A stretch of DNA of 64,000 nt from Atriophallophorus winterbourni (Eukaryota; Platyhelminthes; Trematoda; Plagiorchiida; Microphallidae): NCBI GenBank assembly GCA_013407085.1, contig JACCGJ010020381.1, positions 21,902-85,901 of the forward strand. Direction: 5' to 3'. Numbering within the stretch: the first letter of the stretch is position 1; each line of letters opens with the position of its first letter. The position numbers were made by a program, and so were the translations under genes. Of this stretch, positions 40,546-51,607 are shown piece by piece. The notes under the pieces are model-generated. The model did not search any database. It had not been told where the DNA came from and saw only the letters and a program-made list of their open reading frames with translations.

Positions 40546-41864
40546 CCGTTTTTTGGAGCAGGAGTCCCGGCATCACTGTGCTCAGTACCAACGGGTCCGG
40601 CATCTTCCACGATAGAGCAGGTTTTCAGGTGTTTACTGACAATTTTGATCTCTTGTGGAACTTTGTATCGATACTGTTTCCAGTTGTTAAGCACGGTGTT
40701 CACCATAGTGGTGGTCAAAAGTGTCAGTTTAAGGGGTCGTGGACCATTACCTTCGTAATTCGATGACTTCGGGATTCGGAACGTATCGATAACTGTTACA
40801 TTGGTGGTTTGGATAGCATTACTGATAAATCTCCACTGTTGTAGGTCGTGGTTGGATTTACACTTTGTATCTGAACCGGTGTCATCTTCTGGGACATTTA
40901 AGAGAATAAGGGTGCGCTTGTTGCGATCGATGGCTTTATTTTGGTTACCTTTCGGTGGCGATTTTGCCCGTTCCGACCAGGGCACATCAACAAATACACG
41001 AGATGTATTTTCCATGCCGTCTCGTAGCAAGTATGTCGACAGAAGTACATCTTCTAAATCCTTCTCATTTTGAACTACTACCTTGAGCAACCGCGGCTTA
41101 TCTTGGTGTAGCGCTTTGGGAGGACGACTCAAGCGAATCAACGAAACCGGGTGGATCGCTTTGAGATTCATGCGAGTGCACAGTTTCAACCATTCAGCCA
41201 AATCATTCTGATGTCTATTCGAAAATAACGTCTCAGTCGACTCTGGCACGTTGGTGCAGATAACACTAAGAGAAATTCCTTTCGAGGCAACTTTCGCTAA
41301 TGGGGCCTTCGATGTGAACGTTTTCGGCTTTAAGACGCTTTTAACACTCTGCTGGGTGCTGTGCTGCAACAATTCAACCTTTTCCATAGATTGGTTTGGT
41401 GGTAAAGTTGAGTATGATGGATTATCTACCGGCTCTTCGGCAGTAACGACGGGTAACGACGGTGTCTTTATGACGTTTATTATCAGTTCATTTAGTTTTT
41501 GTATACTGGATTCCATTCCATTTAGACGCGTCACAATATCATATTCAAGGGTTTTCGTCGCTGAGGCTGACGGTTTTGATTTGGCCTTGCAAACCAGACA
41601 AGCATAACAAACACCAGGGCAATTATCTCCATTAATAATCGATACTAAATCCCAGGTCAGCGATTTGTCGCATTTAGCATGAACTTTCGACAAACAATCG
41701 TAACACATGACAGACTTTGCCTTAGGACTTACCGACTTTCGGCAAACCGCACACATGCCGCCCGGTGCGCTTCGTTTTCGTTCCGGGGTCATCCGGTCAG
41801 GATTATGAGCAGCACTGTTCAGCGGTTTGTGCACAAGCATTGGCTCTGTCGAGCGATCGATCAT
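40512..41864 (-). CDS. CR1 copy B ORF1: PHD-like finger plus duplicated nucleic-acid-binding-like modules
   Basis: Uninterrupted frame of about 450 codons; the preferred start is the ATG at 41864 (MIDRSTEPM), 16 codons inside the longest frame, because it precedes the conserved part. Residues 35-95 form a Cys4-His-Cys3 pattern: CAVCRKSVSPKAKSVMCYDC, KVHAKCDK, CYACLVC. Two related modules follow. The first has VICTNVPESTETLF, WLKLC, RLLKVVVQNEKDLEDVLL; the second has LILLNVPEDDTGSD, LQQWRFIS, PLKLTLLTTTMVNTVLNNW. They share the order beta-strand NVPE, a Trp helix, and RPLK plus helix, suggesting an internal duplication of an RRM- or L1-ORF1-like fold. Role inferred: RNA binding in the retrotransposition particle. 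Confidence 0.8.
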   Translation of the reverse strand: MIDRSTEPMLVHKPLNSAAHNPDRMTPERKRSAPGGMCAVCRKSVSPKAKSVMCYDCLSKVHAKCDKSLTWDLVSIINGDNCPGVCYACLVCKAKSKPSASATKTLEYDIVTRLNGMESSIQKLNELIINVIKTPSLPVVTAEEPVDNPSYSTLPPNQSMEKVELLQHSTQQSVKSVLKPKTFTSKAPLAKVASKGISLSVICTNVPESTETLFSNRHQNDLAEWLKLCTRMNLKAIHPVSLIRLSRPPKALHQDKPRLLKVVVQNEKDLEDVLLSTYLLRDGMENTSRVFVDVPWSERAKSPPKGNQNKAIDRNKRTLILLNVPEDDTGSDTKCKSNHDLQQWRFISNAIQTTNVTVIDTFRIPKSSNYEGNGPRPLKLTLLTTTMVNTVLNNWKQYRYKVPQEIKIVSKHLKTCSIVEDAGPVGTEHSDAGTPAPKNGCRPTLSESVM

Positions 41865-41930
41865 GAATATTGTGTGCGCGACAAAAAATTCAGTGTTCAA
41901 GAAAAAGAGCAAAATCAGAATTTAATCCGG

Positions 41931-43315
41931 TGATACTCTTCGGTAGTTGATCGCACGATGTTGAAAGTAAGACCAGTCGACGGCGAAGAATAAGATCTTT
42001 CCGATGACGTTAATCCCTTTGAGGACTTCAAGAGTATTAACAGAGTCGCACGCGTAGATCCAATATGGGAAAATCACGATAAATCCCGATTTGCTCGTAT
42101 TATCGAATACCGCTACGAGAGTGGTATATCCAGAAAGCTGACTTCGAGAGGAGTCCAACAACGTATAATATATCCACGTATGTGTAAGTTTAAGAAAAGT
42201 ATATTCTGATAATCAGGAGCTCAAAATAATGCGACCGCACGGCACGTTGTTAAACGTATCTCGTATCTCGTATCTAGTTGAGCTAATTTTTATCACTGAA
42301 ATTTTTCGACTTGTAAAATATCTGATAGAGTGGCCTGACCACCGTGAAGTTTTAGATTCAAATCCCTACGGCGAGATAGTAAAAGCACGTGTGGTGAGCA
42401 TGGCAGGAGTGGAAAATTGATAAACCATAACGAATCCATACAGTATTACAGAATGCTTGCTGTTCAGACGTGAAACGGTCATTATTTACTTCAGAGATAT
42501 GTATGTTTGTCTAAGATATTAGGAATGCAGTTTTTTTATATTGAATAAGCCATTTACTTTGTGTCATCATTTGAGACCTGATTACAGGTAAAAAGCCCTT
42601 ATATCGTTTCATTTAAAATATCATTTCTAACAAGATTGAAATTTGTGATGGTATGCATATTTAATCTTGCTTCTTGAAACGAAAAAGATATGGATAACAA
42701 TTTCGTTTGTGTTGTGTTGTTCTTGTTACGTTTTGTTACATTCGTTCAGATAAAATACTTTATATTTTGTTCCGGTCAAACGAAATGCTGGTTATCTTAT
42801 TAGGCTATTATCATCCAATATGTAACTACTTTAAAACCCAATGTTTTATGTACAGCGGCGCAGTAAGGATTTTAAACTCAACAGTCACTTGGTTTTGACT
42901 TTTGTAAATTGATCTAAAGGTAGAGTATCCGCTGTTTTCTACCTACATGCAGTTACTGTGATCAAATCGATTGTTCATTTATAATAAACTTTGCCACAGA
43001 TTAAGCACTGCTAATATCTATTGATGGAGACATTGTTGCCAGTGCGGTTTGAGCCAATGAGAATCCGAAGTGATCAACATCCATTTATAGACCAGAGACA
43101 GCTGTGAAACTGTGTCATGCACCAGTTAACGATTTGATATGTTGCTAACCGTTTTATAGCCGTATTTCTGACCAATCCAGAAATTTGTTCTCGAGGTGAT
43201 TCAATCATGCAACTGCTATAATACATTCGTATTCTTTTAACATAACCAGGACGTTTGGTTTTGGAAAACTCATTTGCAATATATGGAAAACAGTTCAAAA
43301 CACGACATCTCAGAA
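41931..43315. other. No gene recognised; possible SINE head
   Basis: No coding signal. Around 42345-42370 the run TTAGATTCAAATCCCTACGG contains a match to the RNA polymerase III B box (GATTCAAATC), which could be the head of a tRNA-derived SINE; I did not find a convincing A box. Confidence 0.35.
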
Positions 43316-45335
43316 TTACAATTCAATTCAATTTTAATGGTCTAAAAAGCATATAGCTTGACAAAAACCACAGATTAATATGAGAATTACGAAAAACATG
43401 GGTAGAAAAACGAGATTTGTTTGCTTACTGAGCAGTTCAGGAATGAAGTAAAAATCCATTGGACAGAAACTGGTTTCAAAGTTCAAAGCTTTTATGGTGT
43501 AAAATATATAGGTTCAAAGTTTGGATTGGTCAACATGAAATTGTCCAAATTCGATTTGAATATATCCAAGTTGGGTGAATGTGCAACATTACAAGGTAGG
43601 TAGTTCCAGGTAAAGCATACACGTACAGAATAAAAGTACCTTCGACAGTTTAGTCTCGAGTCGGGAATATGTACTGTATAGTCGTGACTCCGGCTGGTTC
43701 TGGGTGGTAGTCGCGTGAATAGTTGATTTAGGGGATGGTTGGGGTATGCAGTATATTGAACATAAGTATCAAATCACCTCTAAGACGGCGGTAGCGAAAG
43801 TCGAATAGATTGAGACTTGCAATACGATCTTCGTATTGTTTGTGCTTCAAACCGCGTACGAGCTTGGTGGTCCGATGATATATTCTCTGCAAGAGGCTGA
43901 TGTCCTTCTGTAGCCAGGGTGACCAAGCCTGAACCGCATACTCCATGGTTGGCCTCAAGTACGTATTAATTATTCGATGAACGGTTTGCTTAGTGAAACT
44001 CCCGAACACGCGTTTTAGCAGTAGCAGTACTCGTGACGTCTTTTCATAGACAGCTGTGACGTTATGTGACGGTTTCAAAGTGCTGCTCACCCACACACCC
44101 AAGTCCTTCTCCTTGTCAGTGCTTTCAAGAATATGGGAACCAAGGGTGTAGAGTACTCGAAATGTCTTCCAACAGTCAATACCTTGCATTTTCTGACATT
44201 GAAAGGTAGTTCATTTCTAACTGACCAGTCTTGTAAGGCATCGAGGTCCAGCTGAAGCACTCTGCAATCCTCAGTTGTACGTACTTGTGTCCACAGCTAG
44301 ATTTCATCCGCAAATAACAAGATTTTGCAGCGAACAAGTTTAGGTAAGTCGTTGACATACATCAGGAAAAAAGTGGTCCAAGCACTGATCCCTGCGGCAC
44401 CCCACTCGTTACTGCAATAGGTCGTGACAAAGCACCATCAACCCTTACTCGAATGACACGGTCGCGGAGATAATCCTCAAACCAGGCTAGTAATGAACCC
44501 TTGATTCCACATAGCTCCATCTTTTGTAGTAACAGACTGTGGTTGACACGATCGAATGCTTTTGACATATCAAGATAACAAGCGTGTACTGTGAGACCTT
44601 TGTCTACAGCTTGTGTCCAGTCATCGAGGGCGAGCAGAAGGTTTGAAAGGCAAGAGTGTCTTTTTCTGAAGCCGTGTTGTTCGACTGCGAGCAAGCAATT
44701 GTCTTCCAGATGTTTTGTGACGCTGTTTGCTACGAGGCGCTCCATCACTTTAGAGATCACCGGTAGTAGTGTTACTGGTCGATAGTTGGATACTTCGGAA
44801 CGGTTTCCTCCTTTGTGGATGGGGGTAATGATGCCATTCTTCCAATCACAGGGAACGAAACTTTGGGTTAAAGAGAGGTTAAACAAGTATGTGAGAGGCG
44901 TACACAAAGTATAAGCACAGTTTTCAAGAATCAACGGTGTAATTTCGTCAGCTCCGGGAGATTTTCTCGTGTTGAGATTTAGCAATGTGCGGAGGACACT
45001 CTCCGATGTAATAGTTAGTTGTTGTAAAACATTTTCGGGTGAGATGACGGGAGTTAAGGGACAGATAACGGTGTTTCGTGGGCTGAAGACAGTGGAGAAG
45101 AAATGGGCTAGAACTTCGGCAGATTGAGATGCTGTGGTTGTTGTTCCATCACGTGTCTTTAGAGCAGCAACTCCTGGTTTCACCCTTGACCGGTTATTTA
45201 TGATCTGGTAGAGATTTTTGGGGTTGGATTCCATTTTGTTGAGTAAATGATTTTGATAATTCAGTTTGTCATCAACAACAAGTTTGTTTACCTTATTTCT
45301 CAGCAAACGGAATGTCTCCCAACTCTCAACAGTGG
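43316..45335 (-). pseudogene. CR1 family B, RT half with complete 3' end
   Basis: Minus strand. The 3' tail (AATTCAATTCAATTTTAATGG at 43321) matches the copy at 25447. The RT is open for 314 codons at 45306-44362: VNKLVVDDKLNYQNHLLNK, ARKSPGADEITP-like block, GIITPIHKGGNRSEVSNYRP, QHGFRKRHSCLSNLLLALDD, CYLDMSKAFDRVNH (catalytic Asp), SGVPQGSVLGPLF. Frameshifts near 44360 and 44185 separate the FADD region and the C-terminal block (GSHILESTDKEKDLGVWVSS ... HPTMEYAVQAWSPW-like). The endonuclease is missing; at 45335 it meets an RTE element. Confidence 0.75.
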
Positions 45336-45337
45336 TA

Positions 45338-47400
45338 TCATGTCGATGAGCTCACCATGCAGCATTTCGCAATGTTAATCTTCGAAGACATATGGACGCT
45401 AATAATCTCGCAATGATGGGAGTGAGACTTATTCCACGATGATTTGAGCATGAGCTTCGCACACCTTTTTTTAAATATAGGTATGATAACCGATTCACCC
45501 CAAATCGGAGGGACGGATTCTGAAAACCACACTTCACGGAGGAGATCGCCTAGTGTGCTGATTAGGACTTGGCCACCTTCTTTTAACAAGACAGGTGGTA
45601 TGTCATCGGGGCCAGCAGCTTTGAATCGTTTCATGGATTCCATACATTCTTTAATTTCTAAATCATTAGGGGGATCTACGCTAACAGACCAAGGATCACA
45701 CTGCTTCAAATGAGGGAAAGATTCTGCTGCAGGCAACCAGCTGAATTGTTCTTCAAAATGTTCGGCCCAACGTTAGAGGCGGCGATTCTTATTAGTGATA
45801 AGAGTACCGTCTATTTCAGCGATAGTCTCACTCACTCCTTTTTTCGTAGGCCCAGTCGATCGAATAAGTTGGAAGAGTTTTCGCACGTTACCCGCATTAT
45901 TTGCTATTTCCATTTCTTCGACCTTATTTAGCCACCACCTTTCTCTGTCTAGTCTTAAGCTCCGTTTAAGTTTATTCCTCACGCGTCTACGCTCTGTGTT
46001 GTGTCCAGGACCATGCGGTATTTGGCGTCGCTGGTGAAGAATTTCTATAGAGCGCTGTGAAATCCAGTGGGACTTTTGGGTTGGTTGTGTAGTCTCACAG
46101 GCTGTTATTGCAGCGGCTAGCATAATCCTTGTAATATTGTTCCACCTTTCATCGACAGTTGCACACTGAGCAACTGAGAGTGAGTTATTCAAGGGGGTCC
46201 TATAAATGTCTTGAACTGCAGGCAGATAGAATTTTTCGACCACAATGCGTTTCCCATTCGAAGGCTTCGTACCGGAGAACTTTAACGAGAATCTACATCG
46301 CACAAGAGCATGATCTGAATCTATGCAGGTATTCCAAAAGGAGCGGCAGTCCTCAATGCAACCTCTCCTGAGTTCTGAGTTCTGAGTTCCAGCGAGCACT
46401 TATGGCGATATGGTCGATTTGGGCCGACGGTTGGCTTCCATCCGGCAAGCGCCATGTGGTAATTTGACATCTTTTATGGCGAAAGGAAGTGCTGCTAATG
46501 AATAATCGAGATTGTGCACAGAATTGTATAAACAGTTCACCATTATCTGTGCGTTGGCTTTCAAGACCAAACATGCCACATTCAGATGTAACTAAGCGAC
46601 CCAGTCTGGCATCCATATCTCCCGCTAAGACAACAATATCGGAGCTTTTTGCACGTCGCAAAAGAGCATAAAGATCGTCGTAGAAGGCGTTCTTCTCGTC
46701 GTCGGAATTGGTGTTAGTCGGAGCGTAAGTTGCTACAATAAACAAGTATCTCTGATTAGAAGATTTTGAGTTTGGTCTAATATTAGTGGCTAGTCTAACT
46801 GCGCACATCCTGTTATTCCAAGGAATCCAATCGATTAGATTCGGCACGTGAATTCAGCACTATACCAACACCCGCCTGTCCTGAGATAGCAGCTACAGAA
46901 TCACCAGAGCAGCGCAAAAAGTAGCGAGTTGAAAGGTTTGAGGCAGTAAGTTCAGTAATTATAGACGGATCATATAGGCGCGTTTCCGATAAACAGCAAA
47001 CACAATAAATAGACTATCTAAGGTAAGAGCCAGTGCAGCTTGCTGGCCTATTTGTCTGAGTGTTCTGACATTCATTGCACCGATGTGAGCTGAAGCCCGT
47101 GGTTTCAGAAAGTGGTCTGTAGATTCGCGAACAGAAAATGTTCCAACATGTTCAGCGCGGTCTTTTCTAAAGCTGGGATTGACAGACGGAGAGTTGTTAA
47201 CAATGGATGGGGGAGGGGAAGGGTCAGAAACAGTTTGAAGAGTAGGTCCATCAGTAGCTTGTTTTCGCTTACCCGCCCTGATGTATGTAGCAGGTAAGGC
47301 GGTCATGGTTGTAAGAGCGCTTGACCAAGAATCGCTCTGTGATTCTGTATTTGACTTCTGGGGTTCATTGTAAGAATTCTGTGAAACAATTCTATTCATA
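45338..47400 (-). pseudogene. RTE LINE 5' half (endonuclease and start of RT)
   Basis: Minus strand. The N-terminal part at 47400-46959 includes IGAMNVRTLRQIGQQAALAL, the usual start of the RTE endonuclease. 46847-46353 carries APTNTNSDDEKNAFYDDLYA, VVLAGDMDARLGR (GD-N-type Asp) and QIDHIAIS. 46399-45773 carries CIDSDHALVRCRF (the SDH motif), then the linker KLRNKLKRSLRLDRERWWLN. RT motif blocks MKRFKAAGPDDIPPVLLKEG, FKK and NHRGISLTPIIARLLASI lie at 45640-45360. The frame is broken several times. The RT palm and the whole 3' half are missing at the junction with CR1. It is of the SR2-like RTE type known from schistosomes. Confidence 0.75.
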
Positions 47401-47525
47401 TGTAATTTTGCACCACGTTCAAGGCTCACTGAACCTAAGATTACTGTCACCACCTGATGACTGCAAACAGCCAGAAACCGGTAGATGAGTGTAATTTCGG
47501 GGGATGTGAGCAACACATCACTTTG
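47401..47525 (+). repeat. Hammerhead repeat, family 2, adjoining RTE 5' end
   Basis: Matches 16090-16195 on the same strand. The ribozyme core is at 47450-47487: CTGATGA (47454-47460), stem II TGC/GCC with loop AAACA, GAAACCGGTA (47474-47483). Core and stem III are intact, but stem I is degraded (CCAC opposite GATG). It is antisense to the RTE reading frame just below it. Confidence 0.65.
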
Positions 47526-49715
47526 GTTATGATGTATTCGTGCGAGGTATGTGAGCAGTACCCAAACCAGTCAAAATCAATATAACATCGATGAATATGT
47601 AATTCACACAAAGCTCCTGTCTCTAAGATGTGGACACCTTACGTTGGCACTTTTTACTACTGTTTCAACGACAACTGAACCGAAGCTGGCTCTCTGCACC
47701 CGAAGAACGCAGTCTGAAACCAGTAATTGATTGCAGGTGTGTGTTTGTGTGTGAACACTAACATCGGAAGGGTTTCAATGGGTTTATTCGGAGAAAATGG
47801 GAAATAATGATTTTCATGGGACATTACATCGATCACGCTTTGAAACAATTGGCTTCATTTCTCTTTCGTATACTATATATAATATGTGCACATGACGCTG
47901 GGCATTAAAATCCCAAACTTGCGCGAGTATACCTTTATAAAGAGAAACCCAGTGCTGGATAAAAAGACGACGCAAGATTCCATTGGAGAACCAGCCACCA
48001 TAAGATATATCACATCGCGAAAAGTGATTGGCATACCTGACCTGATAAACAGACTGAAATTGAAACTCCAAGCTGCAGAACTGTGAAAGATCTGTTAACA
48101 GGTGCTGGTGTGTAAAATCCTTTAAAATTTGTTTATACTGAGCAACTGAGGTTTAGGCTGTTCTCTTCAAATTAAATACTATTCAACTCGAAACTGTAAA
48201 CAATCACATTAATAACCTTCATGTTCTGCGTTAAGTTGTGCACGGCTAAGATCAACCTTGTTTACCTATTTTATAGGCCTTGGAATTGCGGTGATGGTGG
48301 ACAAATGCCACTCGATCGAATACATCTTTTGGGTTTCTGGTATACTGGTCTGGTGTAAAACTATTTTAGCGTATCCACACCCATGGTCTTATCCACCATT
48401 CTGTAGTCCCCCCATAAGGACTGGGGTTAGATAGGCTCCCCACAATTCACATATTTCAATATGTCCAAGCCCTATAAACGGGAGATGCAAAAATTTGCAA
48501 AATATTTATATTTAGAGCCTTTCCTCCATACACCCCACGAAGTGCTGCTTGCCATCATCAAACTGGAACCGTATGATCAGTGTCCGCTTGCTGGCAAGCT
48601 TGCAAATTGACACCGCTATAGACCAAGCCTAGTTCAACAAACCTTCAAAATTTCAGCTTTCTCCTGCAGCCCACGCAAATTGGATTATCATTTGCTTATC
48701 TATGATTGTTTTGCGTTGCCACGACACAGTTCTCATGTATCGAATGTGAGGTACGCTCTCATATGATCAAATACCTGCAATTGACTACTCGTAACGGACG
48801 AGTAGATGTACTTACTAAATTATTTGACGTAGCTGGAGATCGGGCAATCTATTTCCTTTAAGGTAAAAATGTTTTTAATGTATGTATACATGAAAACAGA
48901 AGCCTAATCCAGGCAAAGTGCAGCACATTCATGGACAGTACGTGGGTAAGATGTGGTCAGGTTGCCTAGGCCTAGACCGACAATGTTTTTAATAGTAAAC
49001 AACGAACTGAATCGACTATCAGAATGCAATCTATAATTTTTTCATACATACGTAACGTCATGCGGTTTAACAAATAAACACAACCCGAGAATTAGCCAAT
49101 GGTATCGGCATCATTCCGATTAGCTTTATTTCCTTATGATAACGCTTGGATGTGGCTAGTAAGTGCTTATATCTCTCGTTTCCATTTGTTTGCAGCACGG
49201 GAAATTGAATTTTATAGATTAAAACAATTTACGATGACATAAAGCACATGGCTTCACAATTACCATATGATGCCAAATGTTCGTTTATCAAAAAGAAATA
49301 ATTCATGGTCATTTAATGTTACGGGGAGTTAATCAGAAAGTGCAGTCAAATCGTTATGCGACAAATACGTGTTCAAATATCGAAGGAATGTTTCGAAGCT
49401 ACGAGTGGTAACAATCGTTTCGGAAAGCGTATTTCAAAGGAAACAGAGACGTATATAATAAAAAATATCGGTGAGATTTAATACCGGAATGAGAAATTTG
49501 GCTAACTGGACACAACACTGAGGCCATAAGCATAAACTCTCTTAAGTACTGTTTCATCCATGCGAAATTCATCCGAAAGAAAATGCTAAGGTTGGTTCTA
49601 CTCGGCACGCATCTTATGTCCGCCATTCAACAAGTTTTACGATTTCCCAAGTTGAATTAGACGAAAAATGTGAATGGAACACAAAGTACTTTTTGTAACT
49701 ATACGAAATTCGGAT
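47526..49715. other. No gene recognised; one unexplained short frame
   Basis: The plus-strand frame 47886-48086 (66 codons, containing IGEPATIRYITSRKVIGIP and ending LKLKLQAAEL) reads like real protein in composition, with no homologue I can name. It could be an exon or an old repeat. The rest is AT-rich without features apart from a SINE-like copy at 48880-48985. Confidence 0.35.
48880..48985 (+). repeat. SINE-like dispersed repeat
   Basis: Shares with 57310-57420, 58815-58925, 61820-61915 and the complements of 19995-20100 and 61945-62030 the order: CAGAAGCCTAATCCAGGCAA-like start, ACGTGGGTAAGAT, GTCAGGTTGCC(T/C)AGGCCTAGAC. Confidence 0.55.
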
Positions 49716-49719
49716 TATT

Positions 49720-50450
49720 GGTCCTTGATTTCTATTGGACAAGATTGATACCTTTAACGTGTTCAATAACATTCACAAGTGGTTAATCGCGCGATTTTAA
49801 ATAAATGATTCCATTTTGCATACATTTCCATCACACGCACAACACACCCGATTTCGAGTTGGTTACACACATCCCGAAGGAACAGTAATGATACGATGAC
49901 ATTTGGGAAATTGTAAAATAGTTTAGAAAGCTTGAATCTGATGTTGGACAAGATTGACTCGACCAACCTGTTCAATCACGTGTCCACGTGGGGTTTAATC
50001 CCACGGGATTAAAACAAAAATCAATATCTGCAGGCCTATCTATCACACTTGCCCCAAAACTGGTTTCATGCTGTTTGCACTCATTAGGTTGGGACAGTGC
50101 GATCAGGATCGTATTGTTTTGAACTAGTGGAGGAAGGGTGAACATGTTACGCTTGTAAGCCACAATTGGATCATCTTGGCACAACCAACCTGTTCAATCA
50201 CGTGTGCATAAGCATATAGTCATGAACAGCAACGCTCATTTGCATACATTTCCACCACAAGCAAACCACGGCAGGTTTGGTGTTATTTGAACTCATCAGG
50301 TAGCGACATTAAGGCCATGATCTACATGCTTTGGAACAGCGAAGTGATGGTAAAAAAAGTTTAAAATTGTAAGCCACTTGGATTGTTTCAACACATTAAC
50401 CCTGCTTAATCATATGAATTTTCATTGCACATGGGCTTAAACAAATTACT
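49720..50450 (-). repeat. Tandem hammerhead satellite, 3-4 units of about 213 bp
   Basis: The block TTGGACAAGATTGA...GTTCAATCACGTG recurs at about 49737, 49951, 50167 and 50380, a period of 211-216 bases. Each unit includes a minus-strand hammerhead: near 49840-49880 (very decayed), 50055-50090 (CTAATGA, GTGC-AAACA-GCAT, GAAACC) and 50265-50300 (CTGATGA, then AAAC with stem II decayed). The middle unit differs from a good core only at CTGATGA to CTAATGA. The length, tandem order and ribozyme type are like schistosome Sm-alpha and retrozyme repeats. Confidence 0.65.
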
Positions 50451-50744
50451 CATTTTTGCACACGGCCCCCGACTAAAGGATGCACACAGCGGTGCGTAAA
50501 GAAAAGGCCAATTACGTTGCGAACACACAAATTTGTGCTCACATTCTTTTGGTTAATTTCCTCACTCGGTTTTCGAACCTGGTTTAGATTATACGCGAGC
50601 CAAATTCTAAAAATCAATATGCTCAGTTAACCAAAATTTCCATTCACGTGCAATATCACTGAAAATTGAGAATATCGCACTTGTTCGAATACTGTTCAGA
50701 AGAGATCTGCGCAATCTGGCGCATAGCAATTTTGCACCTCTGTT
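50451..50744. other. No feature recognised
   Basis: A short non-coding stretch between the tandem repeat and a CR1 end. Nothing can be supported here. Confidence 0.35.
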
Positions 50745-51078
50745 TAGAACTCAGAACTTTTTATGGTAGAAAAACAGTAAGCTTAACAATAGCTATAGGA
50801 TGACGAGGTATATCTATTAAAAATATTAATCTTCCAAAAATCAATTCGGACAGTCATATACTCACCGAGGTTAGAAGCGAAAACCTCATCAGATTCCGAG
50901 CATATGATTCCTCCAAGCAAGATTTTCCAAGTGAAACAATTTCTGACCGGGAAAAAATTACGACGAATATTCAATCGAGAATGCGGAATGCTTACAGCCT
51001 TTGAATGTGTTCGTGTTCGAGTAAGGCCATTGGGCTTTAGCAATTGTTTTAGGGGATAATTTTCAGAATGCGAGATTT
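50745..51078 (-). mobile_element. CR1 3'-end fragment (family shared with 18415-18735)
   Basis: The minus strand encodes YPLKQLLKPNGLTRTRTHSK and SIPHSRLNIRRNFFPVRNCF, the C-terminal end of CR1 ORF2. The tail TTTTTATGGTAGAAAAACAG at 50758 parallels the other copy. It is truncated at 51078 by a PLE-type repeat. Confidence 0.7.
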
Positions 51079-51079
51079 T

Positions 51080-51190
51080 GGATGAAACGTTACCCAACAC
51101 TTGCTCTAACCGACTGTTCTCAAAACTCTTTGCATTATCAATGCAAGATCGGCCTTAAACATTATCTAATCGATTGCATCACTTTGATTT
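51080..51190 (+). repeat. PLE pseudo-LTR fragment with hammerhead 3' half
   Basis: GATGAAACGTTACCC at 51081 followed by TTGCTCTAACCGACTGTTCTC is the 3' half of the family-1 ribozyme (GAAA, ACGT stem III) plus its constant downstream block. The CTGACGA strand is absent, so the copy starts inside the ribozyme. Confidence 0.6.
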
Positions 51191-51544
51191 CAGCGTGTTC
51201 GGTTTCTGCCTCTTGGATCACGTTGCCCGATCCATCTCAGTCGCTTGAGTTCACTCATGCCATAGCAACCAATCGATTATCAACCGCATCGTCAAGTCAC
51301 TCTCACCGGTTGGCAACAATGACCGGGAAATAACCTCAATGTCTGGAACAAAGAAATGGTGCACGTGATGTGTGCCGACTGTGAAAAACTAGTGACCGCA
51401 AACAGGGGGGTCACGCCTTAACACAACAAGTGGCATTGGGGATAAACAATGTTGATTTTCACGGAGTTTACAACACATCCCAACTGCAGTGTAATTACAA
51501 TCTCGTCAGTGCTGGGCAAAATGTTGCTCAAAAAACGACAAACG

Positions 51545-51607
51545 TCAGCAATAGATTGGAATATGTTTGGGACCGATCGTGTATTCACAATGCAAAGAAA
51601 TTTGAGT
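51545..51607 (+). repeat. PLE tail block repeated at 54350-54412
   Basis: About 60 bases (ATAGATTGGAATATGTTTGG, then GACCGATCGTGTATTCA(C/T)AATGC and AAAGAAATTTGAGT) are the same at both sites except one or two bases. It is the distal part of the PLE pseudo-LTR family and is much better conserved than its surroundings. Confidence 0.65.

Larger units (their letters stand above)
37733..41930 (-). mobile_element. Second near-complete CR1 LINE (copy B)
   Basis: Minus strand. It comprises ORF1 (41864-40512) and a broken ORF2 (40545 to about 37745). The 3' untranslated region and terminal repeats seen in its relatives (43320, 25447) are missing because the Gypsy LTR abuts the coding region. Confidence 0.8.

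Noticed and set aside
40512..41864. PHD-finger host gene
   Set aside because: The finger is embedded in a LINE ORF1 that overlaps an adjacent ORF2, and the same layout recurs at 23291-25013.
42340..42375. tRNA gene
   Set aside because: Only a B-box match is visible; no cloverleaf or A box was found.
49720..50450. CRISPR-like array
   Set aside because: The units are about 213 bp with diverged full-length similarity, not short repeats with unique spacers, and the genome is eukaryotic.
51082..51333. Plus-strand frame starting KRYPTLALTDC as a gene, with similar frames at 5740 and 54273
   Set aside because: They are translations of the PLE pseudo-LTR downstream of the hammerhead; the similarity comes from the repeat.
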